Part shown: positions 51,372 to 59,362 of the stretch, in pieces
Layout of the letters: each line of letters opens with the position of its first letter
Numbering within the stretch: position 1 is the first letter of the stretch
From: Jatrophihabitans sp. GAS493
GTDB taxonomy: Bacteria; Actinomycetota; Actinomycetes; Mycobacteriales; Jatrophihabitantaceae
Assembly (NCBI RefSeq): GCF_900230215.1
Contig: NZ_LT907982.1
Coordinates: 4,201,568-4,265,567 of the forward strand
Direction of reading: 5' to 3'
Length of the DNA: 64,000 nt
Made by a program: the position numbers and the translations under genes
The notes under the pieces: model-generated
Seen by the model: the letters and a program-made list of their open reading frames with translations, nothing else
What the model was told of the DNA's origin: nothing
Databases searched by the model: none

Positions 51372-51823
51372 AGGAGGCTGGCCGCGACAGTCGCGCCCAA
51401 GTCCCAGCAGGCGTCCAGGTCGGCCTTGGATGGCGCGCCGACCGTCAGCACCGGCTCGTGAACCTCTCTCCAGCCGAGGCCCTTCGCGATTGCCTGCACC
51501 CCACGCAGGGCGCCGGCGGTGTCGTTATTGCCATGAATGAAGCATCCGTACGGCGCGCCCACCTTCTCGGCCAGGGTCGGATAGTAGATCTGATCGAAGA
51601 AATGTTTCAGCGCGCCAGACATATAGCCGATATTTGCGGGTGTTCCGAGCAGAAACGCATCTGCCGCAAGCACGTCGACCGCCGTTGCCGCCAGCGCGGC
51701 CCGAACCGCTACGTCGACACCTTCGATCCCCTCCGCTGCGGTACCGCTGAGCACCGATTCGAGCATCCCGGCCATTGCGGGTGAGGTGGTGTGATGAACG
51801 ACGAGCAGCAGTGGATTGGGCAC
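51368..51823 (-). CDS. Flavodoxin-like / NAD(P)H-FMN reductase fold protein
   Basis: A 151-aa flavodoxin-like protein. The phosphate-binding loop is in LLVVHHTTSPAMAGMLE, and the FMN region is LLGTPANIGYMSGALKHFFD with GCFIHGNND near the third loop. Similar proteins are annotated as flavodoxin family or NAD(P)H-dependent oxidoreductases. Substrate unknown. It stands convergent to the HNH gene. Confidence 0.82.
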   Translation of the reverse strand: MPNPLLLVVHHTTSPAMAGMLESVLSGTAAEGIEGVDVAVRAALAATAVDVLAADAFLLGTPANIGYMSGALKHFFDQIYYPTLAEKVGAPYGCFIHGNNDTAGALRGVQAIAKGLGWREVHEPVLTVGAPSKADLDACWDLGATVAASLL

Positions 51824-52260
51824 AGGGCCAAATTAGCTCACGCCAGGCGCGTTGCCAGCGTCGATGCCGATGACCTAGCCTTCGACTTAACCTGGGGGTT
51901 ATCGATCATGACATCCGTCCGATCTTCGTGACATCCGTCCGAACTTCATGACGCATCCGCAGCGTCAGCTAGCCGGTAAAGGGATGCGTCAGTACCGCAA
52001 CTGCGGTGGCCCTTCTCCTGGCGGCAGTCTCCTGCAGCACGGTCTCAGGACTTCGTCGTCGGCGACTTCAACCCACGCTCCAGGCCGGTCAAGTCCAGTT
52101 ACGCATCAAACCCGACCAGGACCGAACTGCGCTGGTGACGGCGACGCGGCCGACTAACCACCACCGAGTAACCACAACCGAGTAACCACCGCCGACCAAC
52201 CACTCTTAGGGACAGCCGCGGAGCAGCGGGGCACCGAGACGAGCGCTAACGCTAGCGCCT
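51824..52260. repeat. 437-bp gap with two short tandem repeat arrays
   Basis: No supportable gene. It holds a 20-bp repeat TGACATCCGTCCGANCTTCR at 51909-51928 and 51929-51948 (18 of 20 bases equal), then three 14-bp units TAACCACNRCCGAS at 52155-52196. The rest is untranslatable in all frames beyond short runs and may be decayed DNA. Confidence 0.6.
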
Positions 52261-53094
52261 TTAGTTGGGGATCCAGTTGAACTCGTCCGGGTTCGGGCCA
52301 GTGCGCTCATCCTTGTTCAGCGCCGAGATGAGACCGACCTCGGCCGGAGTCAGCTCGAAGTCGAAGATCTCGAAGTTCTCCTGAATACGAGCGGGCGTGA
52401 CCGACTTCGGGAAGACGATGCTGCCCAATTCGATGTGCCAGCGCAGCACCACCTGGGCCGGCGACTTACCGTGATCGCGGGCGATGGCGGTGATCGTCGG
52501 GTCATTCAACACCAGACCCTGCGCGATCGGCGACCACGCCTCGGTAGCGATACCGTGTTCAGCGTCGAACGCGAGCAGTTCCTGCTGAGTCAGGTAGGGA
52601 TGCACCTCGATCTGATTCACGGCCGGGGTTATCTCGGTCTCTTCGTGCAGCCGACGAAGGTGATGCGGATGGAAGTTCGAGACGCCGATCGCGCGGGCGC
52701 GACCCTCGGAGTAGATACGCTCCAATGCCTTCCAGGTCTCGACGAAGTTCCCGACCTTCGGCAACGGCCAGTGAATCAGGAAGAGGTCAATCTTCTCCAG
52801 CTGCAGGTCGGCCAGCGTCCGGTCGAAGGCCTTCAGCGCGCTGTCAAAGCCGTGGAAACCGTTGTTCAGCTTGCTGGTGATGAAGACGTCAGCCGGCTCA
52901 AGATCCGACTGCGCCAGCGCCTGCCCGACCTCCTTCTCGTTCCCGTACATCTGCGCTGTGTCGATGTGCCGGTAGCCGACCTTGAAGGCGGCCGTGACAG
53001 CCTCGACGGTCTCAGTGGGCTTCACCTGGTACACACCGAATCCCAGCTGGGGGATCTCGACACCATTGTTGAGCGTTACATTGGGGACAGACAT
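52261..53094 (-). CDS. Aldo/keto reductase
   Basis: A 277-aa NADPH-dependent oxidoreductase of the AKR superfamily, 2,5-diketo-gluconate reductase-like (AKR5). The TIM-barrel signature VGYRHIDTAQMYGNEKEVGQ holds the catalytic Asp and Tyr. The catalytic Lys is in ITSKLNN, and the His in FLIHWPLP. The cofactor region is FPKSVTPARIQENFEIFDFE. Broad aldehyde/ketone substrates are expected. It begins a run of four same-strand redox and membrane genes (52.2-56.6 kb). Confidence 0.93.
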   Translation of the reverse strand: MSVPNVTLNNGVEIPQLGFGVYQVKPTETVEAVTAAFKVGYRHIDTAQMYGNEKEVGQALAQSDLEPADVFITSKLNNGFHGFDSALKAFDRTLADLQLEKIDLFLIHWPLPKVGNFVETWKALERIYSEGRARAIGVSNFHPHHLRRLHEETEITPAVNQIEVHPYLTQQELLAFDAEHGIATEAWSPIAQGLVLNDPTITAIARDHGKSPAQVVLRWHIELGSIVFPKSVTPARIQENFEIFDFELTPAEVGLISALNKDERTGPNPDEFNWIPN

Positions 53095-53148
53095 GTTTCT
53101 CCTAGTTGATAAGGGGAATTGTGGACTACGAAAGCCAGGGGCGATACG

Positions 53149-54198
53149 TCAGCTGCCGATGCGCAGTGAGGGCCAGAATGCGCCCACGGCCAACCCGATG
53201 ATGAACAGCCAGCCGAAGGCTCGGTTGTGCACCAGACACACCCGGTGGTACCAGAGCGGCCAGCCGACGTAGCCCTCCGGCGCCTGGGCCGGTGCCGGTC
53301 GAGACATCACCGAGAGTGCGCGCAGCGCCCGCGGGGCCGCCACCAAAACAACGGCCAGGAACGGGCTCAGCGCTCCGAGCAGGATCGCCACCGCGGTGAA
53401 GACGTACATCAGCACAACGACCGATTCGTTGAGCCGCCGGGCACCCCGCTCCCCCAGCAACACCGGCAGCGTGCGCTGATCCTGGGAGGTGTCGAAGGCC
53501 CGCTGGTCGATGTGCTTGCCGATCAGGATGGAGGCGACACCGAGTCCATAGGGGATGCTGGCCAGGAACGCATCACCCGACCAGTGACCGGTGATGACGA
53601 AGTAACCCCCGCCGATCATCAGCGGACCCCAGACGACGAACGCGGCCACCTCGCCCAGTCCGAGTTCCTTCAACGCTCGCGGAGCGGCGTCGTAGGCATA
53701 GAGCAGCAACCCGCCGACCAGCGCCAGCACCAGCGCCGCCACCCCGCGCAGCGCAACAAAGTACACACCGATCGCCACCGCCACCGCGGCCAGCAGGATC
53801 AGCCCGGTGGCCAGGAACCGCATCGTGAAGGCGCCGCTGGAGATGGGGTGAAGCGTGTAGCGGCGTCGCGGCGAATCCTCGGTGTCGTGTCCCCGGCGGT
53901 AACCGAAGTAGTCGTTGGAGAGATTGCTGATGCCGTGCAGCACCACGTACCCGACGAAGACCAGGATGAACGGCACGACCTGGAAACGACGGTCGGTCGC
54001 GGCCAGCAACCCGGCGATCGCCGCCGCCTGGGCGGAGATCACCAGAATCACGCTGCGTGCGGCGTACAGGAACCGGGTTACCGGATCCAGCCCCTCCAGC
54101 TCGCTGGCCTGCGCCGGATAAAACCCGGTGAAGGCCTTGGCCCAGGCGAAGGGACCCCGGGATGGACGGTTACCAAGTGCCGGCGTTGCTCCAGACAC
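53149..54198 (-). CDS. UbiA-type prenyltransferase family membrane protein
   Basis: A 349-aa polytopic membrane protein with about eight hydrophobic helices. The first aspartate-rich motif is SNDYFGYRRGHDTED (near residues 94-107), and the second is HIDQRAFDTSQDQRTLP. Both are as needed for Mg-prenyl diphosphate binding. The group includes MenA-, UbiA- and chlorophyll-synthase-like enzymes; acceptor unknown. It is longer than MenA (about 300 aa), with a C-terminal extension of two helices. It lies 63 bp downstream of the OYE gene on the same strand. Confidence 0.85.
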   Translation of the reverse strand: MSGATPALGNRPSRGPFAWAKAFTGFYPAQASELEGLDPVTRFLYAARSVILVISAQAAAIAGLLAATDRRFQVVPFILVFVGYVVLHGISNLSNDYFGYRRGHDTEDSPRRRYTLHPISSGAFTMRFLATGLILLAAVAVAIGVYFVALRGVAALVLALVGGLLLYAYDAAPRALKELGLGEVAAFVVWGPLMIGGGYFVITGHWSGDAFLASIPYGLGVASILIGKHIDQRAFDTSQDQRTLPVLLGERGARRLNESVVVLMYVFTAVAILLGALSPFLAVVLVAAPRALRALSVMSRPAPAQAPEGYVGWPLWYHRVCLVHNRAFGWLFIIGLAVGAFWPSLRIGS

Positions 54199-54261
54199 GT
54201 TTCGATCCTCTCTCTCCAGTTACACCGTACGTCGCTGTGCGGTGCGGAACGCGAGAGTGGG

Positions 54262-55353
54262 TCAAGCCGTGGGCGAAGACTCCAGGAATGGGTAATCGGT
54301 GTAGCCAGCGGCGTCGCCACCGTAGAAGGTGGACTGATCCGGCTTGTTCAGCGGCGCACCCTGCTTCCAGCGCTGCACCAGATCCGGGTTGGAGATGAAA
54401 TTGCGTCCGACCGCGACCAGATCGCCGAGGTCTTCGTCGATGAAGCGCTGCGCCGTGGCCAGATCGGTCACCGACCCGAACCCGTCGTTGACGATAACCG
54501 CGCCGTCGAACTTGGCACGCAGGCTGCGCACCAGCTCGCTGCTCGGGTCGGCCAGGATGTGCAGGTAGGCCAGTCCGAGCGGCGCGATCGCCTCGACGAG
54601 GGTCGTGTACGTCTCGGCCGTCTCAACCGGATCCGTCTCGATGGCCCCCTGGACGTTGTGCGACGGCGAGATGCGGATACCGACCCGCTCCGGCCCGATC
54701 GCCTCCGCCACCGCCGTGGTCACCGCGATCGCAAACTGAGCTCGGGCCTGCGGCGAGCCACCGAAGGCGTCGCTGCGCTGGTTGGCCGACGGGGCGAGGA
54801 ACTGATGGACGAGATAGCCGTTGGCGGCGTGGATCTCCACACCGTCCAGGCCGGCTTCGATGGCCGAGCGGGCTGCGTGGACGAACTCGGCGACCACATC
54901 GGCGATCTCCTCGGTCTCGAGCGCGCGGGGAACCACGTGCGGCTGAGGACCGGTGGCGGTGACGATCTCGCCTTCGAGCGGGATTGCGCTCGGCGCGACC
55001 GACTCCAGGCCGTTCTTGTTCTCCGGGTGGGCGATACGTCCGGCGTGCATCAGCTGGACGACGATCTGGCCGCCGGCCGCGTGCACCGCGTCCGCGACGT
55101 TGCGCCAACCCTCGATCTGAGCCGGGGTGTGGATGCCGGGCGTGTTCAGGTAGCCCTGGCCGACGGCGCTGGGCTGCGTTCCCTCGGTGATGATGAGTCC
55201 GGCGCCCGCGCGCTGCCCGTAATAGGTCGCGGCGATGTCTCGCGGAACCTGTCCGGAGCCGGCGCGGTTTCGGGTCAGCGGGGCCATCACAACCCGGTTG
55301 GCCAGGTTCAGCTTCCCCACGTTCACTGGTTCGAAAAGGTCTGGCATCGTCAC
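54262..55353 (-). CDS. Old Yellow Enzyme-type alkene reductase (NemA-like)
   Basis: A 363-aa FMN-dependent ene-reductase, reducing activated C=C bonds or nitro compounds with NAD(P)H. Family words are LANRVVMAPLTRNRAG (FMN loop), QLMHAGRIAH, GVEIHAANGYLVHQFLAP, RSDAFGGSPQAR and RVGIRISPSHN. The catalytic His/Asn-type residues lie in HAANGYL. The C-terminal VAVGRNFISNPDLVQRWKQG binds the FMN phosphate. It neighbours an aldo/keto reductase and an alcohol dehydrogenase, suggesting a carbonyl/enone detoxification set, though each may be regulated separately. Confidence 0.94.
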   Translation of the reverse strand: MTMPDLFEPVNVGKLNLANRVVMAPLTRNRAGSGQVPRDIAATYYGQRAGAGLIITEGTQPSAVGQGYLNTPGIHTPAQIEGWRNVADAVHAAGGQIVVQLMHAGRIAHPENKNGLESVAPSAIPLEGEIVTATGPQPHVVPRALETEEIADVVAEFVHAARSAIEAGLDGVEIHAANGYLVHQFLAPSANQRSDAFGGSPQARAQFAIAVTTAVAEAIGPERVGIRISPSHNVQGAIETDPVETAETYTTLVEAIAPLGLAYLHILADPSSELVRSLRAKFDGAVIVNDGFGSVTDLATAQRFIDEDLGDLVAVGRNFISNPDLVQRWKQGAPLNKPDQSTFYGGDAAGYTDYPFLESSPTA

Positions 55354-55520
55354 GTTCCTCGCGTCATCGTCGGTCAGGTTGCCATCGATCAGTCATCGAT
55401 AGCTGCGGCTGCCGCAGTGGACAGCTCACAGGAGGCAACCCGCCGCGACGCCGATCAGATTCCGATCCGGGCAATTTCGAGAGCTTCGCCACGATCCCGT
55501 TAGATAGTTGGCCGCTCAGG

Positions 55521-56579
55521 TTACGAGGCGGGGATCGTCGCGACGTCGATGACGAAGCGATAACGCACCTGGCTGGCCAGAATCCGCTCATAGGCCTCCG
55601 AGACCTGAGTGGCATCGATGAGTTCGATGTCAGCCGTGATGCCGTGCTCGGCGCAGAAGTCCAACATCTCCTGGGTCTCGGCGATACCGCCGACGTTCGA
55701 GCCGGTGATACTGCGCCGGGAGCCGACCACCAGCCCGGCGCTGAAGGTGTCGGGCTTGGCGGGGATGCCGAGGTTGACGATCGCGCCGCCGATGCGCAGT
55801 AGCCGCAGGTAATTGTTCACGTCCAGGTTCACCGAGACGGTGTTGAGGATGACGTCGAACTGCTTTGAGAGCTGCTTGAAGGTGGCCGGATCACTGGTCG
55901 CGTAGTACGCGCCCGCACCGTAGGCCAGCCCGTCCGCCTGCTTGGCGAGCGTCTGGGAGAGGACGGTCACGTCGGCCCCCATCGCATGGGCGATCTTGAT
56001 GGCTACATGCCCTAGCCCACCCATACCGACGATCGCGACCTTCTTCGTCGCCGCGTCGTAGCGCTTCAACGGACTGAAGACGGTGATGCCGGCGCAGAGC
56101 AGCGGGGCCGCCGCGTCCAGGGGGAGTGAATCCGGGATACGGACCACGAAGCGATCGGTGACGACGATGGCCTGGCTGTATCCGCCATAGGTCGGCTCGC
56201 CGTCATACCCGCGGGAGTTGTAGGTGGAGACGACGCCCTTGACGCAGAACTGCTCCTCCCCGGCCAGGCAGTACTCGCACTCGGCGCAGGAGTCGACGAA
56301 GCACCCCACCCCGACCCGATCCCCGACGGCGAACTTGGTCACCTGCGCACCGACGGCCGACACGACGCCGGCGATCTCGTGGCCGGGGACCATAGGGAAG
56401 GTGCCGCGGCCCCAGTCACCGTTGACCTGGTGGATGTCGGTGTGGCAGATACCCACAAACTTGATGTCGATCGCCACGTCGTGCGGCCCGACGGCTCGGC
56501 GGTCGATGCTGGTGGGGCGGGCCGCTTCACCGACGGCGGGGACCGCGAGGGCCCAGGTTGAGATCGCATTCGATGGCAT
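55521..56579 (-). CDS. Zinc-dependent NAD(P) alcohol dehydrogenase
   Basis: A 352-aa MDR-superfamily alcohol dehydrogenase of the cinnamyl-alcohol/YahK type. Catalytic zinc ligands are Cys45 and His67-Glu68 ([19 protein letters not shown]), with a later cysteine in LCAGITVF. Structural zinc is bound by Cys98, Cys101, Cys104 and Cys112. The Rossmann motif [20 protein letters not shown] shows NADP-type cofactor binding as in the family. Broad aldehyde reductase activity is likely. It is divergent from the DUF1905 gene, with 110 bp between starts. Confidence 0.94.
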   Translation of the reverse strand: MPSNAISTWALAVPAVGEAARPTSIDRRAVGPHDVAIDIKFVGICHTDIHQVNGDWGRGTFPMVPGHEIAGVVSAVGAQVTKFAVGDRVGVGCFVDSCAECEYCLAGEEQFCVKGVVSTYNSRGYDGEPTYGGYSQAIVVTDRFVVRIPDSLPLDAAAPLLCAGITVFSPLKRYDAATKKVAIVGMGGLGHVAIKIAHAMGADVTVLSQTLAKQADGLAYGAGAYYATSDPATFKQLSKQFDVILNTVSVNLDVNNYLRLLRIGGAIVNLGIPAKPDTFSAGLVVGSRRSITGSNVGGIAETQEMLDFCAEHGITADIELIDATQVSEAYERILASQVRYRFVIDVATIPAS

Positions 56580-56689
56580 CAGAAGTCTCGTCTCTATGCA
56601 CGCGGGGCCGGTGCGGCGTCGCTACTTCCCTACCCTAGACAGCTGGCACCGGCCGTACGCCGGCCCCTGCCCGCGTCGTAGGCTGGGGT

Positions 56690-57142
56690 ATGAAATTTCG
56701 CAGCACCCTTGAGTTGCACGGCAAAACAGCAACTGGCCTGGTCGTTCCGGACGAGGTGGTCGCGACGCTCGGCGGCAGCAAACGCCCGGCCGTGCAGGTG
56801 ACGATCAACGGCTTCACCTACCCGAGCACGGTGGCGGCTCGGGGTGGCCAGTTTCTGATTCCGGTGAGCGCCGAGGTGCGCAAGAGCGCCGGTATCGCGG
56901 CCGGCGACGAGCTGGAGGTCGAGGTCGAACTCGACACCCAGGTCAGGACGCTCGAGGTCCCGGATGATCTGGCGGCGGGGCTGGCTGAGGACCCGGTCGC
57001 CGCTGAGTTCTTCGCCGGCTTGTCGCTGAGCCGCCGACGCGGCTACGTCGACTGGATCCTGCAGGCCAAGAAGGAGGAGACCCGACAGCGCCGGGTTGCG
57101 CAAGCGGTGTCGATGCTGCGCGAGGGTCGTGCCGACCGCTGA
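56690..57142 (+). CDS. DUF1905 / YdeI (OmdA)-type protein
   Basis: A 150-aa protein with an N-terminal DUF1905 beta-barrel (MKFRSTLELHGKTATGLVVPDEVVATLGG as a block, PAVQVTINGFTYPSTVA) and a C-terminal OmdA-type helix segment (AGLSLSRRRGYVDWILQAKK, then TRQRRVAQAVSML). Such proteins are linked to bacteriocin protection (OmdA) or unknown stress functions. A TAGGCT box ends five bases before the ATG, so the message may be leaderless. It is divergent from the alcohol dehydrogenase gene. Confidence 0.88.
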   Translation: MKFRSTLELHGKTATGLVVPDEVVATLGGSKRPAVQVTINGFTYPSTVAARGGQFLIPVSAEVRKSAGIAAGDELEVEVELDTQVRTLEVPDDLAAGLAEDPVAAEFFAGLSLSRRRGYVDWILQAKKEETRQRRVAQAVSMLREGRADR

Positions 57143-57143
57143 A

Positions 57144-57359
57144 TCAGGCTGACTGGGACTGGCTGAGCAGCAGGATGAGCCAGGTGACCGCGGCGTCGTT
57201 GGTGAGTGCGCGGTCGGCCGCGGTGAGCAGGCGCAGCGGGTCGGCGATGCCGGAGTCGGTGAAGGTCGTCTGGGGTGACCGCTGATCGGCGTAGGGAGCC
57301 AACTTCGCCGCGCGGCGCGGGGCAATCTCGGTGACTACAGAATCCATCAACGCGGTCAT
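57144..57359 (-). CDS. Small unknown protein
   Basis: A 71-aa protein starting at ATG 57359 (MTALMDSVVTEIAPRRAAKL), with AGGAG seven bases upstream; the frame is open to 57431 but the extra part lacks a ribosome site. Its C-terminal part reads DPLRLLTAADRALTNDAAVTWLILLLSQSQSA. It is mainly helical with a hydrophobic end. I do not recognise a family. It converges with the DUF1905 gene (1 bp between stops) and is preceded by the repeat/terminator region. Confidence 0.65.
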   Translation of the reverse strand: MTALMDSVVTEIAPRRAAKLAPYADQRSPQTTFTDSGIADPLRLLTAADRALTNDAAVTWLILLLSQSQSA

Positions 57360-57504
57360 TGGCAACTCCTGCTCAATCGGCGGAAAGGTCCGTGCCCAGC
57401 GGCACCCTCTGGTGGGGGTGTCCTGAACCACATCGGCCGTCAGAGCCAGGTCTTAAGGAAGTCGAACGATCTTATTTCCGAACGATCCCGCTCGCTGCAA
57501 AATG

Positions 57505-57585
57505 GGCTCCGCCTGGACGACAGAAGGCTCCGCCTGGACGACAGAAGGCTCCGCCTGGACGACAGCCGTCCGGGCGAAGCCTTCT
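57505..57585 (-). terminator. Chemoreceptor terminator with triplicated stem arm
   Basis: The 21-bp word GGCTCCGCCTGGACGACAGAA begins at 57505, 57526 and 57547 in tandem. The arm 57543-57561 can pair with 57567-57585 (CGTCCGGGCGAAGCCTTCT) over 19 positions with two non-Watson-Crick pairs and loop ACAGC. On the minus strand the single arm comes first, then three alternative partners, then CATTTTGC. It serves as an intrinsic terminator for the gene ending at 57625. Confidence 0.8.
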
Positions 57586-57608
57586 GCGTTGGAGCTACCT
57601 ACTTCTGC

Positions 57609-57640
57609 TTACTTGGCGTTGTCGTTACTTGGCGTTGTCG
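57609..57640 (-). repeat. 16-bp tandem duplication at the end of the chemoreceptor gene
   Basis: TTACTTGGCGTTGTCG occurs twice in direct tandem at 57609-57624 and 57625-57640. On the coding strand this duplicates the codons for the last residues plus the stop. Confidence 0.9.
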
Positions 57641-59229
57641 CTGAACTGGAAGCGTCCGACCAGGGTGTCGAGCTGGGCCGACATCTCCGAGAGGTTGCGG
57701 GCAGCCGCATTGGTCTCGGCGACGACGGAAGCCGTCTGCTGGGTGGCCGCAGCGATGTCGCTGATGTTGCTGGCGATCTGACCGGACTGGTTGGCCGTCG
57801 AGTTCAGCGTCGAGTTGATCGCATCCGTCGTCGCGCTCTGCTCCTCCACCGCCGATGCGATGGTCAGCTGGAACCGGTTGATGTTCTCGATGATCTCGCC
57901 GATCTCAGCGATCGCCTGGACGGCACCGGTGGTGTCGGCCTGAATCGCCTGCACCCGGCGGGTGATGTCCTCGGTGGCCTTGGCGGTCTCCCGGGCCAGG
58001 TCCTTCACCTCACCGGCGACGACCGCGAAGCCCTTGCCGGCGTCACCGGCCCGTGCGGCCTCGATGGTGGCGTTGAGGGCCAGCAGGTTGGTCTGGGCGG
58101 CGATCGTGGTGATCACCTTGACGACGTCGCCGATCTGCGACGAGGAGACGCCCAGGCGGGTAACGGTCGCGTTGGTCGACTCCACTACCTCGACCGCGTG
58201 CGAGGCGAACTGGGTGGCCTCCGAGGAGTTGGTGCTGATCTCCCGGATCGAGGCCGCCATCTGCTCACCGGCGGTGGCGATGGTGTGCACATCACTGGAG
58301 ACGGCCTGCGCGTTCTCCGCGACCTGCTCGTACTTCACTGAGGCCTCTTCGACCGACCCGGCCGCGGTGGCGGCGACGGAGATCAGGCGCCCGGAAGCGG
58401 CGGAGAGATCACGAGCGTTCGACGCGACCAGCGAGAAGTCCTGCTGCAACTGCACGCCGGCCTTGTCCAGCGCCTTGGCCATGGTGCCGACCTCGTCCTT
58501 GCAGTCCAGGCCGGTGCGCTTGGTGAGGTCACCGGCGGCCAGCGCGTCTACCACGACGCCGAGGGCGCCGAGGTTGCGGCGGGTCCGCGAGGCGACCAAC
58601 CAGGCCAGGCCCAGCGAGACGATCGCCGACGCGATCAGGGCCAGCAGCACGTTGCGAATCGCCCGGTTCTGGGCGTCCTTGCTCTGCTTGGTGGTGTCGG
58701 CGATGAGCTTGGCGACGTAGTCCTTGGTGGCCTGGGCCGCCGCGTGCTGCTTAGCCACCAGGTCGTTGTACTCGACCACGATGGCCTGACCCTCGGCTGC
58801 CGACTTGGGGGCGTGCGTCTCGTTGTTGAAGGCGACCGAGTCCTTCCAGGAAGCGGCCAGCTGGGCGGCCACCGACTCGCCGGGAGTGCCGGCCATGATG
58901 TTGGTCAGCTTGACGACCGCGTCCGAGGCGGCCTTGAGGTCCACCACCATCGACGACTTGCCCGCGTTTGAGTAGGCCGGGATCTGCGCGGCGAGCGAAT
59001 CGCCGGTCACCCCGACGGCAGCCGCCTGGAAGTCGGCCAGCGCCCCCTGCGCACTGAGCGCCACGTTGGCCGCGTGCTGGGAGGTGGTGCGGATCGACTT
59101 CATCGACGCCACCGAGATCCAGGTGATTCCAACCGTGGCGATCAGCGAGACCACGACGGCCGAGAGGATCTTGACCGGTAGGGACCGGTCATCGAGCAGG
59201 GCGCCGATGCGATTGTTGCGGGCAGACAT
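57625..59229 (-). CDS. Methyl-accepting chemotaxis protein
   Basis: A 534-aa transmembrane chemoreceptor. It has a short cytoplasmic start, TM1 (about residues 20-42), an extracytoplasmic helical sensor (about 43-192, Ala-rich four-helix-bundle type), TM2 (about 193-215), a HAMP domain ([20 protein letters not shown]) and a signalling coiled coil with the hairpin tip [20 protein letters not shown], then [20 protein letters not shown]. This indicates a motile or taxis-capable lineage. No che or fla genes are in the window. Ligand unknown. It is divergent from dnaE2. Confidence 0.94.
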   Translation of the reverse strand: MSARNNRIGALLDDRSLPVKILSAVVVSLIATVGITWISVASMKSIRTTSQHAANVALSAQGALADFQAAAVGVTGDSLAAQIPAYSNAGKSSMVVDLKAASDAVVKLTNIMAGTPGESVAAQLAASWKDSVAFNNETHAPKSAAEGQAIVVEYNDLVAKQHAAAQATKDYVAKLIADTTKQSKDAQNRAIRNVLLALIASAIVSLGLAWLVASRTRRNLGALGVVVDALAAGDLTKRTGLDCKDEVGTMAKALDKAGVQLQQDFSLVASNARDLSAASGRLISVAATAAGSVEEASVKYEQVAENAQAVSSDVHTIATAGEQMAASIREISTNSSEATQFASHAVEVVESTNATVTRLGVSSSQIGDVVKVITTIAAQTNLLALNATIEAARAGDAGKGFAVVAGEVKDLARETAKATEDITRRVQAIQADTTGAVQAIAEIGEIIENINRFQLTIASAVEEQSATTDAINSTLNSTANQSGQIASNISDIAAATQQTASVVAETNAAARNLSEMSAQLDTLVGRFQFSDNAK

Positions 59230-59328
59230 CTATGTATTCCTTCCGGAGGTCATTACCGGTTTCATTCGGCTGCGCGAGGCCGAACCTGAGACGCCGGTCA
59301 GATCCTCCGGGCGGCGCCCCCTCCCGGT

Positions 59329-59358
59329 TTGACATTTCGAACTTACGTTCGACAATGG
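59329..59358 (+). promoter_or_regulatory. dnaE2 promoter with perfect SOS (LexA) box
   Basis: TCGAACTTACGTTCGA (59337-59352) matches TCGAAC-N4-GTTCGA exactly. It immediately follows TTGACA (59329-59334). A weak -10 lies at about 59353-59358, so transcription would start at or next to the ATG at 59363, giving a leaderless or near-leaderless message. Confidence 0.88.
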
Positions 59359-59362
59359 GTGG

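Noticed and set aside
53227-55503. 758-codon open frame on the plus strand
   Set aside because: Antisense to the UbiA-type and OYE genes; Gln/Arg/His-rich shadow.
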